From assembly GCA_009760855.2 (NCBI GenBank), contig WPIO01000006.1:9836001-9900000 (forward strand): DNA of 64,000 nt, read 5' to 3'. A program made the position numbers and the translations under genes. The DNA is from Cristatella mucedo. Taxonomy: Eukaryota; Bryozoa; Phylactolaemata; Cristatellidae. A model generated the notes under the pieces. The model was not told where the DNA came from. It did no database searches and saw only the letters and a list, made by a program, of their open reading frames with translations. Positions 34,644 to 47,254 of the stretch are shown here, one piece after another. Every line of letters starts with the position of its first letter. Positions within the stretch are counted from its first letter, which is position 1.

Positions 34644-37600
34644 CTGAAACGAAAGAAGAAAGAAAAATGATAAGTGCATGTTAAGATGACTAGCCTATAA
34701 CAAATTTAAAGGAAGGGATAGCTCACCAACAGGGTCATAATGTAAATGCAGCCCAAATAGCACAAAGCTGTGCAAGAGCCCAGGGTAATAAAAGAAATAT
34801 ACCTGGCCTGTTGAAAGTACATTCAGTAACTGCCTGCTTCTCGTCTCTCACAGTGAGAGTAACTCATCACTACACTCACAATGGCAGTTCGTTTATTGCA
34901 TAAGGAATGACGCAAACAGTAGGCCATGTGTCAGATTATTTCAACACAGACTTGGAGCATTCTGGAGCTTTTCATGGCTGAGATAAACCCTTCACAAGGT
35001 GCGTAACATAGAGAAACCTTACAATTATACAAACGGATGTCTCGAGTCCAGTCACACCACAAGTCAGTGCAGCACGGTTATGTTCGGGAGAGTTGCTTTA
35101 AGATGAGCAACAGCTTTCAGCATGCTATGGAAAACGACTCGTGGAGGTGAGTGGCACCACTTCCACTTAGCGTTTTCTCTAAGTCCATAACTAAATTCAC
35201 AAAAATTACAGTTTAACTAATAACCAGCATATTGCCATCACCATATGCAGCATACAGGGATGTACCAAACAATATAACCATACACATACAGTCGACTTTT
35301 TTTTTATAAGAATACGCAGGGGCCGGCAAAGAGGCATTCTTATATGCGTATTCCTATATGCGGGCCGCAGAACTGCTAATTAAAAAATCTAGAATGCTGG
35401 ACTACTATTCTTATAAGTGGAGTTTTCCTTTATCCAATATTCCTAAGCACAGAGTCGACTGTACGCATCTAAATTTGTACATTATATATCTTGTTTAGAA
35501 AATAAAAAATACAGAATGACCAAAGGTAGTCAGATGTGGGACTGAGAGCAAACAATTCATTTTCCAGCAGGACTGATCATGCAGGTATGCGTTTTGAAAG
35601 TATGGAATGACCTTAACCTGTCTGCTATAATTGAGTACCGAGCAGGTTTTACGAGCAGAACGTATGAGTCCAAAACCTCTGCTCCTGGGCGAGCCTGCTT
35701 TCTAAGAAATGCTCACAAAACTAGCTGCAACACGACCACTGCAACATGCAAATTATAACACATTATCTAGGAAGCCAAAACAAGGAATACCGGCATTCTG
35801 TAACGTCGAGCTACGAGGATCCATGACGGCCTTATTGATGGCCTTCAGCCAGTAAGCCTAGGCAGAGCCACTGAGCCAGTAAGAGTTTTAGCCAGCAACC
35901 GCTGTAGATAGTCTTTAATCTTAGATATGGATTGAACGTGATGGCTTGCCATGGAAGTAATATTTTAATGAAGCTTTCAAGCTTTACACAGTTATCAAAT
36001 TCCACGACAGTAGGTAATCGATCGTTATCAGGCTCATTCGTACATTAATCCGGCGATGTTTCTCTCTGCAGATCCAAGTTCACCGGCAGATCTTTGGGCT
36101 TTCTCTGTATTTTCCGACTATTGCAGGTAGGCCTACTGGCAGTCAGGGAGCTGCATACTTGTAGTGGCTGCTACTTATCAGTGGAAAGCTAGCAAGAAAC
36201 CTGCCAGTCTTTAAGGCCCAGCATGGTTCATATGATATTGGTATGGTGTATGGCAGCAGTGCCAAGCTGGGAGTTGAGGAAATTTTGAGGCTGCAGCAGC
36301 TGCAATAATGAGGCGTCTAGAAACCTAAAGACATCTAAATTCCACGCACATAATGACAGTCGCACCAAAGGTGCTGTACCTGAAAGCCTGTTTGGGTATA
36401 CGCACTTATGCTCACACACACACACACACACATGCACACGCACACTCATATATATTGCACTAATAAACCCATATCCTAATCACTTTAGTGATGCATCTAT
36501 TGTAACATTGAACGATTTCAGAAGACATCAATCTGACTGAAAGTTTATTCTGTCGATTGGCTATATCTAACCAGAATGAAAACACATAGTTGAGCTGTTA
36601 ACAAACTTTAACTAATATTCACTATAATCATTAAGAGTTTATTGCACAGGCTACACGCAGGGCAGAAGCCGAAGTTAATGAAAACTTCCAGCATATTTTG
36701 GCAAATGTCCGTGCTGGCATTTGTCTGCTAATCACTCGAGTAAGTGAAAGAGAGCTCAGCAGGGCTGCACACTAGCCTGAGTTACACAGTAGCATTTTTT
36801 CTTAATAATAGATAATGTATACGTTGTTAACTGCTCTGTGGCAGAAGCCACGAGGGGAAAGGGCAGCCTCGACTCCCGCTGTAGGGGGTCCAAACAGTTT
36901 CTAAGCATCAGTTACTGTACATCAGATATGCATAACCAGTGTAGAACAGTCTGCTGCATCTGGTCTCGTGAAGATAACTAGGCGAGTTGTACTGCTTCAA
37001 ACAACCACCGAATTCGCTACCCACTAAAGGCGGTGCTGCTGCCGATCAGCATCGGTTGGTGGAGAGTGACCTTGCCATTCCAGCATACTTCTAGCATACA
37101 TATATAGCATACATAGCATACATATCGACTTTCTTCTGGGCTGCATCCTTCATGGAACATAAACGTCGAAAATGGGGACCGGCATATTGACGATAACCAC
37201 TTGTGAGCCACTGGTGATAATGAAGAGCAGTTTCAGACCAGGCCAAAAAGAGGTTGAACCGGGCGACCGATATTTTGCTCTAGATGGGTGCTAGCAGAGC
37301 CTCGATAAACCGGATTAGAGCCATATTATGTCACACTGTGATCGCCTGCAGTATTAGCTGAACGGGTTCAGCACTTGGTATACCATCTCCTTTTTTGGAG
37401 TGTTACACATTGCACAGTCAACGTCTAATGATGATATTATTAGTTATGGGTGGCATCTGTCAGCAGCACATCTAGGCAAGCATAGTGGATGGATTGCCAT
37501 GCAAAAAACAGACTCTAATGGACTTTAAATGGCCGTGCTTGGCAATATCAAGCAATACGGCTTCCAATGAGTGTAGCCTGCCGATGGTGCCTGCGACTGC

Positions 37601-40600
37601 TGAGCTGGCGGTCTACGAATGGTAAAGACCAATGCGCTGTATGATGCCAGATAATCACACACCCAAATTGCTACAGCATTGTCAATACAGAGAAGTACAG
37701 CTGCACTAAATGTGAAAAAAGATAGCCAAGACTAGAAGTCCCGAGAACCTCATCGGTCAGGCCGGTGCTGGATGCTTTTCGAGACAGTTTTGCTTGTCCA
37801 ACAGCTCACGCTACAGTATTACATTCTTCCTATATGAGGCAAATAAGTAGCTACACAGCTGGACGCAACTAGATGAGTCTGGCTAAAGCTTTTTTTGGCA
37901 GTGTTCATGCAAGGCAATCTATTGCAATATGTTAGGACCAGTATGTTCGAGCTGTTTGAACTGCAAGTTAAGGCATTACGTGCAGCATCAACCTGATTCC
38001 CAACCGTTGCATGCTCAATTGGATGCCTATGACCTATGGTGAAATTCAAAGAGAGGGGTTAAAACTCATAGTTTGGGGGTGCTTCTAAAGGAATCTCTTC
38101 GGAGTCATACCGCAGGCATAATAATAATAATAATAATAACAATACATTTGTATAGTGCTCTCAGAGAATTTAATCTCTTCCTAGGCAATTTACATATGCT
38201 GAAAAGAAAACATGGTCGAATGATTAGTGGTAGCATGCTTTATGATAAAAAGCATAACATGGTTACTAGTGATATGCACAGTATAAGCAAGCATGAGCAC
38301 ACCAAGGACGAATCACATTGACTCACTAAATGCTGTATTAAATAGATGCATTTTTAGCTTTTTCTAAATGTCGTCAGGTCAGAGAGGTCGTGATGCCAGT
38401 CCAAAGTGAGTTACAGGCTTTGGGAGATTAAGAACTAAAGGCACGGTCACCGAAGGAATTGAGAACCTTATAAGGTGTAGCTAAACGATTTGATTAAGAA
38501 AACCAGGTGGTACGATGCTTAGCCTTGTGGGGAAGTAGATCTGATACGCGGGCTGGAGCAAAGAATGTATGGACCTAAATGTGAGTGATAGAACCTTAAA
38601 AGTCAACGCATTGCTTAACAGGGAGCTAGTGCAGGTCGGCAAAAAGTGATGTGATATGGCAACTGCAACGCTCACTGCAGACAAGCTTAGCTGCCGAGTC
38701 TTGCATCAGCTGTAAGCACCTAATTGCACAGGCCGGTAGAATAACAAGCAGTGAATTACAAAAGTCGAGGAGGGATGTCACAAATGAATCGACCAATTTG
38801 AATGTAAAATCACAGTCTCAGCAAACCCAAATTTTAGCACTGTTATGTAGCTGAAAGCAGGCAGACTTGACTGCAGCTTTGATGTGGTCGCCTAGTGAAA
38901 GGCCACTTTGGAACAGGACACCGAGATTTCGTGCAGATTCAACAGGAGATATGCTGGCAGAGCCGAATTTGAGTGTTAGCCTTTCCAATTTCTGAATCAC
39001 ACTTGGTTTGCCCATAACTAATAAGTTGGTTTTACCATCATTCAAGAAAATTTGCCACCATCCATGTGCAGATGCCATCAATACATGCAGCAAGGGAGTT
39101 GAGAGAATTCGACGTGCTGGAGGACTGGGAGGGATCAAAGCAAAGGTAAAACTGAGTGTCATCTGCCTAGAAGTGAAAGCCTAGGTTGTGCCTGGCAATC
39201 ATATCGGCAAGATGGAAAGTATAAAACCGTGAAAAGAACCAGACGAAGCACAGAGCCCTGAGGTAGCCCATACTTCAGTGGTTCCTCGGATGATCTTCGT
39301 CCATTTACATCAATGCTCTGGAGTCTCCCACCAAGATAGGACCCGAACCCTTGCAGTGCAGTGCCAGTGATATCCACGTGAGATGAGAGGCACTCAAGAA
39401 GGACTTGGTGATCAATAGCATCAAAAGCCGCCGAAAGATCAAGCAAAACAAGCAGAGAGACCTAGTCTGCCTTCCTAGGAAGGTCAATATACACCCGAAA
39501 CAATGCAGACTCTGTGGAGTGATTAGCTCTAAAACCAGACTGCAACCTACTAGCCAGGTGTGAAGTTTCAATATATAGGTTCAGCTGTTCTGCCACGACT
39601 CGTTCCAGTGTCCTTGATAGAAACGGTAGAGAGGAGACTGGGTGGAAGTTGCTCAAGTTCTTATGGTCTAGAGTTGCTTTCTTGAGTCATGGCCTGAGGA
39701 CAGCTTTTTTGAAAGATGCTGTGGCATGACCTGAAGCTAACTAATGACATTTATGATGTTAGTTATTCACGGCAGCAGCAGCTCCATGCATCGTCGAAGC
39801 AGGACAGTGGGAATAGGGTCAAGAGGACTAGCTATTTCTTTGATTGGGGTACGAACTTCAGGATGAGGTCACTAGTGGCCTCCTTGAATGCAGACATTAA
39901 GGTGCTGCACGGAATTGAGGGGCAGCAGTCTAGACGGGATGCTGCCACCCTAGTGATGGACTCTCTGATCTCGCCTATCTTGTTGACAAAGAAGCTAGAG
40001 AAGCGATCAGCAAGATCACCATAAGGATCACTAGGTAAGGAGCTAACCTGGGAGAGGTTAAGGAGATGATTGATCGTAGACATCAGCATACTTGGATTGT
40101 GTCTCTGAGATTCAACAATGTTTTTATGGAAGCTAAACTTGGCCTTTGCTAGGATTGATTGGTATGATCTATAGTAGTCGGGAAGGCTGTCGATGGACAG
40201 TCAGTCCTGATCTTCTGTATGCTTTTCAAGCTTATGCTTAGTAGACCTAGCTAGTTTAATGTCTGCAGTTAACCATATGCCGTCTGGGCGAGGGCCCACA
40301 GTGCGCTTAGTGAGAGGTGCAAATGCTTTGAGCATGTCACCTAGTGTCGTTTTGTAGCATTCTCACAGTGATGACAGGTCAGAAGGAGAATTTAGTAGCA
40401 GGGGCAATGAAGAAAATTTCGAGTGAACAGCATCGATGTCAAGGGTATTGAGGTTTTTGATTCACACGTGACTTGAGATGCAGAGAAGGGCTCACACTGT
40501 AGGCTGAATGAGATCTGTATCTGGTAAGATAAGAACTTGGTAATAATGGGTGACAATAGCATTCAGTTATAAGAGAAAAGTTTGTTTAGTGTGTGATCCT

Positions 40601-43600
40601 TGATATGAGTAGAGCCATCCACATGAGCCACAAGTGAAAATGGACAGGTCCACGCACGAAATTCGGTACTGAAGGCGTCAGATAAGTTATCAAAATGAAT
40701 GTTCAACTCACCCATAACAAGGAAAGATCGATTTCTTGCATACAGAATTTAAATGAGATCAGAGAAATCTGAGGTAAAGGAGGAGGTAGTACCTGGGGGG
40801 GGGATAGACTCCTGCCACTATTAGTAGCTAGTTGTCGGACTAATACAATACAATAGATTCGAAATACTGCTTGGTGGGGACTGAAAATGGCTTGAAATTG
40901 AAGGATCAGGGTGCGATAACGACGATGCCACCACTAGTTTTGACTGATCTAGGGGTGTGAAAGAAAGATAAGCCTGTTTAGTTTAGGTTGCATCGTTAAT
41001 GGTCGGGCAGTTAACCGATTTAGCCACGTCTCGGACAAAGCAAGTAGGTCAAGGCATTTTTTTTTAGAAATAAGAATGCTTATTAACAGGGGTGTATTGC
41101 ACATTGAGCGAAGATCCCAAAGACGAAGTTAAGTTGAGCCGCCGGGGTTATAGCAGGCCTGATGACCAACAAGTTAGAGATTCACAGCAGCCGTGAAGGA
41201 GATCGCTCAGGGCAGTTCGAGATATTGCTGGGAATACCATACGAGTGGGGCTTCAGCCGAGGCCCCTCGACTGCCAGGACTTACATCATAACATGGGCCT
41301 CCCGAGTGAGATTCATTAAGTGGTGTGGATATCACCTTCTAGCAAGACGACAAACTGAAATGCACAATAGCTCGTGAAAGGTATTTTTCCTGTCTAAACA
41401 CTTTGCCCATGGCCCGGCATAACTTGTGGACTAGCCGAGCCAGTACAGTTACCTCAACTGCATCGAACGTCAATAGAATAAGAACAAAAAAACTGGGCTA
41501 TGAAAAAGGAACTGTAGAAACTCAGCAGATGGACATTTTGTCCACCTCGGAAAAGTCTGGCACATGGTATAATAGCTAGTGTTTGCAACTGCTTGGTCAG
41601 CTCTACATGACAGCGTCAGACAGCTGATGACAAATAAAGGTGGAGTGACTGCATTAGCTTACAAAATCAGAGATGATAGCTTAGATGGTTGTCATTGCAG
41701 TCTCTTCAGCTGCCCAAATACTTCTGAAACTAGACCTGCTAGCAAGATAATTACAGGGTTCTTGTACAAAAATGCCTGCAAGCTGCTGCTGACTAGTCAT
41801 GATAAATAAATAAATAAATCCTAGCTGATTAAACAGCCTCTTTTTTTATAGCGACAGTAGAGCCTTTACGGCTATCGCCACAGCGTGCAGTGACAATAAA
41901 GGATCGCCCACCCCAGGAGTCGAACCCACGACCTCGGGACCGAGGTCATGAAAGCAACTGCCTTACCTAGTGTGCCATCACGGCTCTAAAATGTCACCGA
42001 GACATGAATTTTAGCAGTTACCAGTCATCGAAGGAGTACTACTTCACGAATCATCTGCTAGAGGCAAGACATATAAATAAGAACAAAGCATAATATACAC
42101 AATCATTAATGATCGCAAAGTATCACACATCTGAATTTGTTTACCACCTAACAAAGCAAGACAATTGTAAAAAAAAATTCGACATGAGATCAGGTACAAC
42201 TACAATACCAAAGATGTCTGGTAACTGCTATCACGGCACTTACATGCTTGGCGCCATGTGAATCGTACTTATAATACCAGTCCGGGTAGTATCCATGTAT
42301 ATGTGCCACAGGATTGAAACAGTGGAAGCGGCTTCGATCGAGACTGTCGTAACTCTGCATGGCACGCACACCTAATTTCTGCAAGCAGTGTCCCATCTCG
42401 ACGTCCTCCGCCCCACCGTCCTCGGTACACAGTTGCTGGTTGTGAAAGCCATGCTGACCAAAGCGTCTCAGGGCCTCGCGGCTCAGCAGGTAGCCAGCAC
42501 CTAAAATGCACATCAGCATACCGGACCGATTTAATGAAGATTAATGATCATCAGAAGTATGAAAGCCACCGACACAAAGTAAGCATCCCCATCAAAGAGA
42601 GCGCAACAGCAACAGCTATATACGCCTGTCTATATATACTGAACCCACCAGTTGCTAAACTTATTCCCAGGTTAAAAAACCACCAGTCCTCTAAACCCTG
42701 ACCCAACAGTTTTCCTTATGAGCTGCATAAGCCTGTTACTTTCTACTATAGAAATACTATAAATAAGTCATTGGTTACCAGTGAGTCCACGTCCCTTTGA
42801 AAACAACAATTGTCAGGCCACTAATAAATTAGCCAAGCATGCATCATTAGAGTCTAAGTCTAACTTTCTTCCAGTCTCCCCTCTCCATTCTTATTCGAGA
42901 CATTTGAACTAGTAGTGCCCCCACCCTAACCGTACGATAAGGTTAATTAATCAGACCTCGCTGGCAAATTCCGATCGTAATTTCGATCAAACGATTCCAT
43001 GGAAACAGCTCTGCTTTGGGTTTGCAGTGACCTTTTGAACAATGCTTATTAGGGTATGGCCTCTCAGCTGGTATGTGTGGACTTACCTATCAGCCGCAGT
43101 TGGCGCTTCTGACCACAGCATCCTTCTGGAGAGCCTCTCCATACGCCTATGTATCCCTGCTACAGTACTAACATAGGTTAGGTCTGACTTCTGTGAGAGA
43201 TGTCAGAGAGTAGATGCGAACGGCTGTCGGTCATCTAGGGAGCCATTGAAGTATTGGCGTTGTACCATCCGCTGTGACTGAAATCGTTTAGCTATATATC
43301 ATACGAACCTCAAAACCTTTGGAAACTGCACCTTTAGTTCATATGATTACAAAGCCTAAAACTCACTCCCGATTGATGCCATGACATCCCTTGACATGAC
43401 AACATTTAAAAAGAAGCTTAAAACACATCTGTTTATAACAGCCTTGAATGGGTTCTTGTGACTCGTCCTTTGTGTGCGATGTGTGCTGAAACTGTGCCTG
43501 CAGCTACTAACCATATCTATATGCTCACCCAGTGCATGCCACATCTCACAATGTCATTTTTGATGACACTGCGAATAATAATAATAATAATAATAATAAT

Positions 43601-46600
43601 ATTGCACTTGATAAAGCGCCCTCAGAGAACTTAATCTCTTTCTAGGCGCTTTACATTTGCTGCAAAGTGATACGCAACAGAATAGTAAGTAAAATCATGT
43701 TTGAAAAACAAACAAAATGAATAACATGGTTAGGGGTTACATGCACTGGGTCAGCATGCAAATGTTACCACTAATCGTTTGGTCATGCTTTCTTTAGAGT
43801 ATTTGTAAAAGTGCCTAGAAGGAGATCCAGTCATCTGAGGGTGCTATACAAATGTATTATTATTATTATAATCAGTAACTAGATAAGCTGCTTGATGGGA
43901 TGCTAGTGCAGGTCGAAGAAAAAATAATAAAATATAACTCATTTGTATAACACCTAAAGATAGCTTAATCTCTGTTCTGGCTTCACATATTTCCACAGGG
44001 GGGAGGGGCTCGAGCCCACGGCCTCGCTCATCAAATACCTTGACTTTGCACGAGGCAAGCAGTGGAGCAATGCTGCTATAGGGACCTGACAGAAGATAGA
44101 AAAGCTTGGCTGCCGAGTTTTGCACCGACTGTAAGCATGTGATTGCAAAGGCCGGTAGACCTACAAGCAGAGAGTAGAGTAAGTAGTAGTAAGTTACAGA
44201 AGTCGAGACAGGATATCACAAATGCAGGAAATACCTAGGATTCGGTATCCCTGTCGAGGCAAGCCCAAATTTTAGCAATGATATGCAGCTGAAAGTAGGC
44301 AGACTTGACTGCTGCGCTGATGCGGTCGTCTAGTGAAAGGCCATTGTGGAACAGAACACCTAGATTGCATGAAGATACTACAGGAGATATGTTGGCCGAG
44401 CACATTCTAATGGTTAGGCTTTCTAATTTCTGAGTAACACTAGGTTTTCCTTAGCTAGTAAGTTTATTTTATCCTCAGTCAATTTGAGAAAGTTTGCTGC
44501 CCTGGAAGTGGAAAGTCACAAATACATGTAGCAATGCAGTTGAGAGAGTTCGATGTACTCGATAGCAGGGAAGGATTAAGGCACCTGTACACATGTGTTT
44601 CACCTAACCATGCTATTCATGTTTTTTTTTTTTATCAAGCATGATATTACTCACCATTCAATTGCATTTCCGTTTGCTGTATATGTCAAGCGCCTAGAGA
44701 GAGATTGAGTTCTCTGAGGGCGCTTTATCAAGTGCATTATTACTATTATTATTATTATTATTATCTGCATACACATGAAATCCTAGATTGTGCTTGGCAA
44801 TTACATCAGCAATAGGAAGAGTATACATTGTGATAAGAAGTGGACCAAGCACAGACTCATGGGGTGGCCCATACTTTAGAGGCTCACCAAATGACTTACC
44901 AGTTGACATAAACCCTCTGAAATCTCGCACCGAGATAGGACCTAAACCTTTGCAAGGCAGTGATAGTGATGCCCAGGCAAGATAATAGGTGCTCAAGAAG
45001 GACTTATTGATCAATAGTATCAAATGCTATCGCAACTCCAGCAATGAATAGGGTTGGCATGACCTTCTATTGATGTAAGTATCGACTTGTGCATTTATAA
45101 CCTTGGTAGTCAGCATAGAAAATATTAGAACACATCATGCACATGTTTTCAGTGCTTTTAGACGAAGATTAAGTCTATCGGCTGACGGCATAGCAGCTGG
45201 ATGGGGGAATTCGTCGGCTCCCGTACATACTTTTGCACTTGAGCGTAAATGGGGCTGTTGAATCAGCTGATCATTTTTTACAGCATTAATTCTATTCGTG
45301 TTTTGTGAAGTTCAGTGAGAACTGTGCTTCATAGCCCTTTCAAGCCCAGCCTATCTGTTACAGCATTATCAGCCTAATAGCCTCCAGGCCTTTTCAGTGA
45401 CTATTAAAGGCAAGTGCATGTTGACGCAAGTGATAGGATTGATGCATGAGAACAGCATGCTCAGACTGGCTGTAAACAAGAGAATGTGCACATATCACAC
45501 ACGATTAACTGATGAGCCTAGAAGGAGGCCTGTTGCTGCCATCTAGAAAGCTAAATTAAGCTAGAGGTAAGGGCCAGAGATGGGCAAGATAAGTCGAGTC
45601 AACTCCATGGTGGGTGGACAAAACTCCACTGTTCTCAGTCGGTGAAACCCACCAAGATGCCTCGACAAGCCCTTCATTAGAGGTATGACCAAAACAAGTT
45701 GCCTTGGCTAGCGATTTCCCATCTTCCGAGTGGCACAGCATGGGTCTTGGCACAGGGGTAAGGTGCTGACACTTCACGACCTATGTCGTGGGTTTGAGTC
45801 CTACAGCAGGCAATACACTGCAGCCTACTGAAAGAGAGGTGATGGTTGCTAAGGCTCTTCTGCTGCTACATAAATGTGGCTGTTCGATCACCTTAAGAGA
45901 GTGCCAGGGCGAGGCAGCAGATGACGGCAGCAGGTACTCTCAGGGGCTACGGCAGTGAGCAGTTGCACCGAGCATGGTCTGTGACTTAGCACAGCATCAC
46001 ACATGATGAGACAGGGGAGACTAGGGAAGACTGCAGTGTAGCTCTGCAACTGCCGAGGGGCACCTTAGGCCAAATCGGAAACCAAACCAGGCAAGCGGTG
46101 ACAGAGCATAAGCTGAAGCAAACGCATGGCTCGGTTTCACGTCATCAGCAATGCCAAATCAGTTGCAGCCGGCATGCACAGACTGGCTTCTTTTCAATGA
46201 AAGCAGGGGTAGAGAGGGGTTGGATGGGCTGGGATTGGGAGATGTGAGTTGCCTCAACGAGTAGCACAGAATCCCTTACCACCACTGTGGTATCCCTGGG
46301 GCATTACGATGACTTTGAAGTGATGGCCGAAGTAAACGGGATCTCCGGGGCTCTTGTCGGCGACCATGTAGCGCAGATTTTCGAGTATCACGTACGAGTC
46401 GTCATCAACCTTGAGGAACCAGTCGGCATCGTTGATGTGATTATCAAAGATGTACTTAAATGCGTGCATTGTCTTGGCAGTCAGATGGCCACGGCCCTCC
46501 TCAGCTTCGACGGCTAAACAGCAACACCAACCAATATTTACAAGCAGCAGCTGTCGTGTGAACAGGCAAAGTCCCTCGTCCATGCATACCGATGATTGCA

Positions 46601-47215
46601 ATCAGTGACTGAGCCACGTAGAAGTGAGCTGCCTCGAAGCATGATGATAGGCATTGCATGCAGCAGTATGGCAGGTGAGTGGCCCCCATCCCGCCCAATG
46701 CTGCTTCTTCATGCAAAGCAACCAGCTCCAAGCAAAACAGCAGCCAGCAAAATGCCAAATCAGCCGGCTTGTACTAATGCACAACTGCACAAACCCCTTG
46801 CAAGCAAACTGCAGCTATGAGAGTATGGTGAAATGCCCAAGCCCAACGAATCTATTAACTGAATTCTGCAGACCAATACTTAGCTACCTTTGTATGACCA
46901 TCGCTATCGCTAGTGACAGAACAAAAGAAAGCACGAACTTTCTCAGCTTGTAACTGACATTTACAGCACATAGAATGACAAAATTAATTCTGGTCATGCC
47001 TGAGATCAGCTATCTGCTTTGATGATATGGGACGAGAGAAAATAGTTAGCGGTCACAAAAATTGGGCCAACCGGTCGGCCACACTGACGACGACTTCTGA
47101 AGGCAGCCGATCAACAATGCTGTAGCCATTGGCCCAACAACTTCTGTCTTTCTTCACATTATTTTGCCGGCAAGCTACTTACTTACAAGCTACTCTTTCT
47201 CTCTCTTGGTTTTTG

Positions 47216-47254
<39 letters not shown>

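Larger units (their letters stand above)
43873..45030 (-). mobile_element. LINE family A copy with two nested insertions
   Basis: Minus-strand motifs [12 protein letters not shown], a CRS-type linker, and at 44766-45030 the frame [20 protein letters not shown] with [20 protein letters not shown] and [10 protein letters not shown] (RT region). It is interrupted by a SINE-A (43935-44058) and a plus-strand family A tail (44590-44765). Confidence 0.75.

Noticed and set aside
46287-46953. Plus-strand ORFs over C1GALT1 exon 3 and its intron
   Set aside because: They are antisense shadows of the clear GT31 exon and of intronic sequence.
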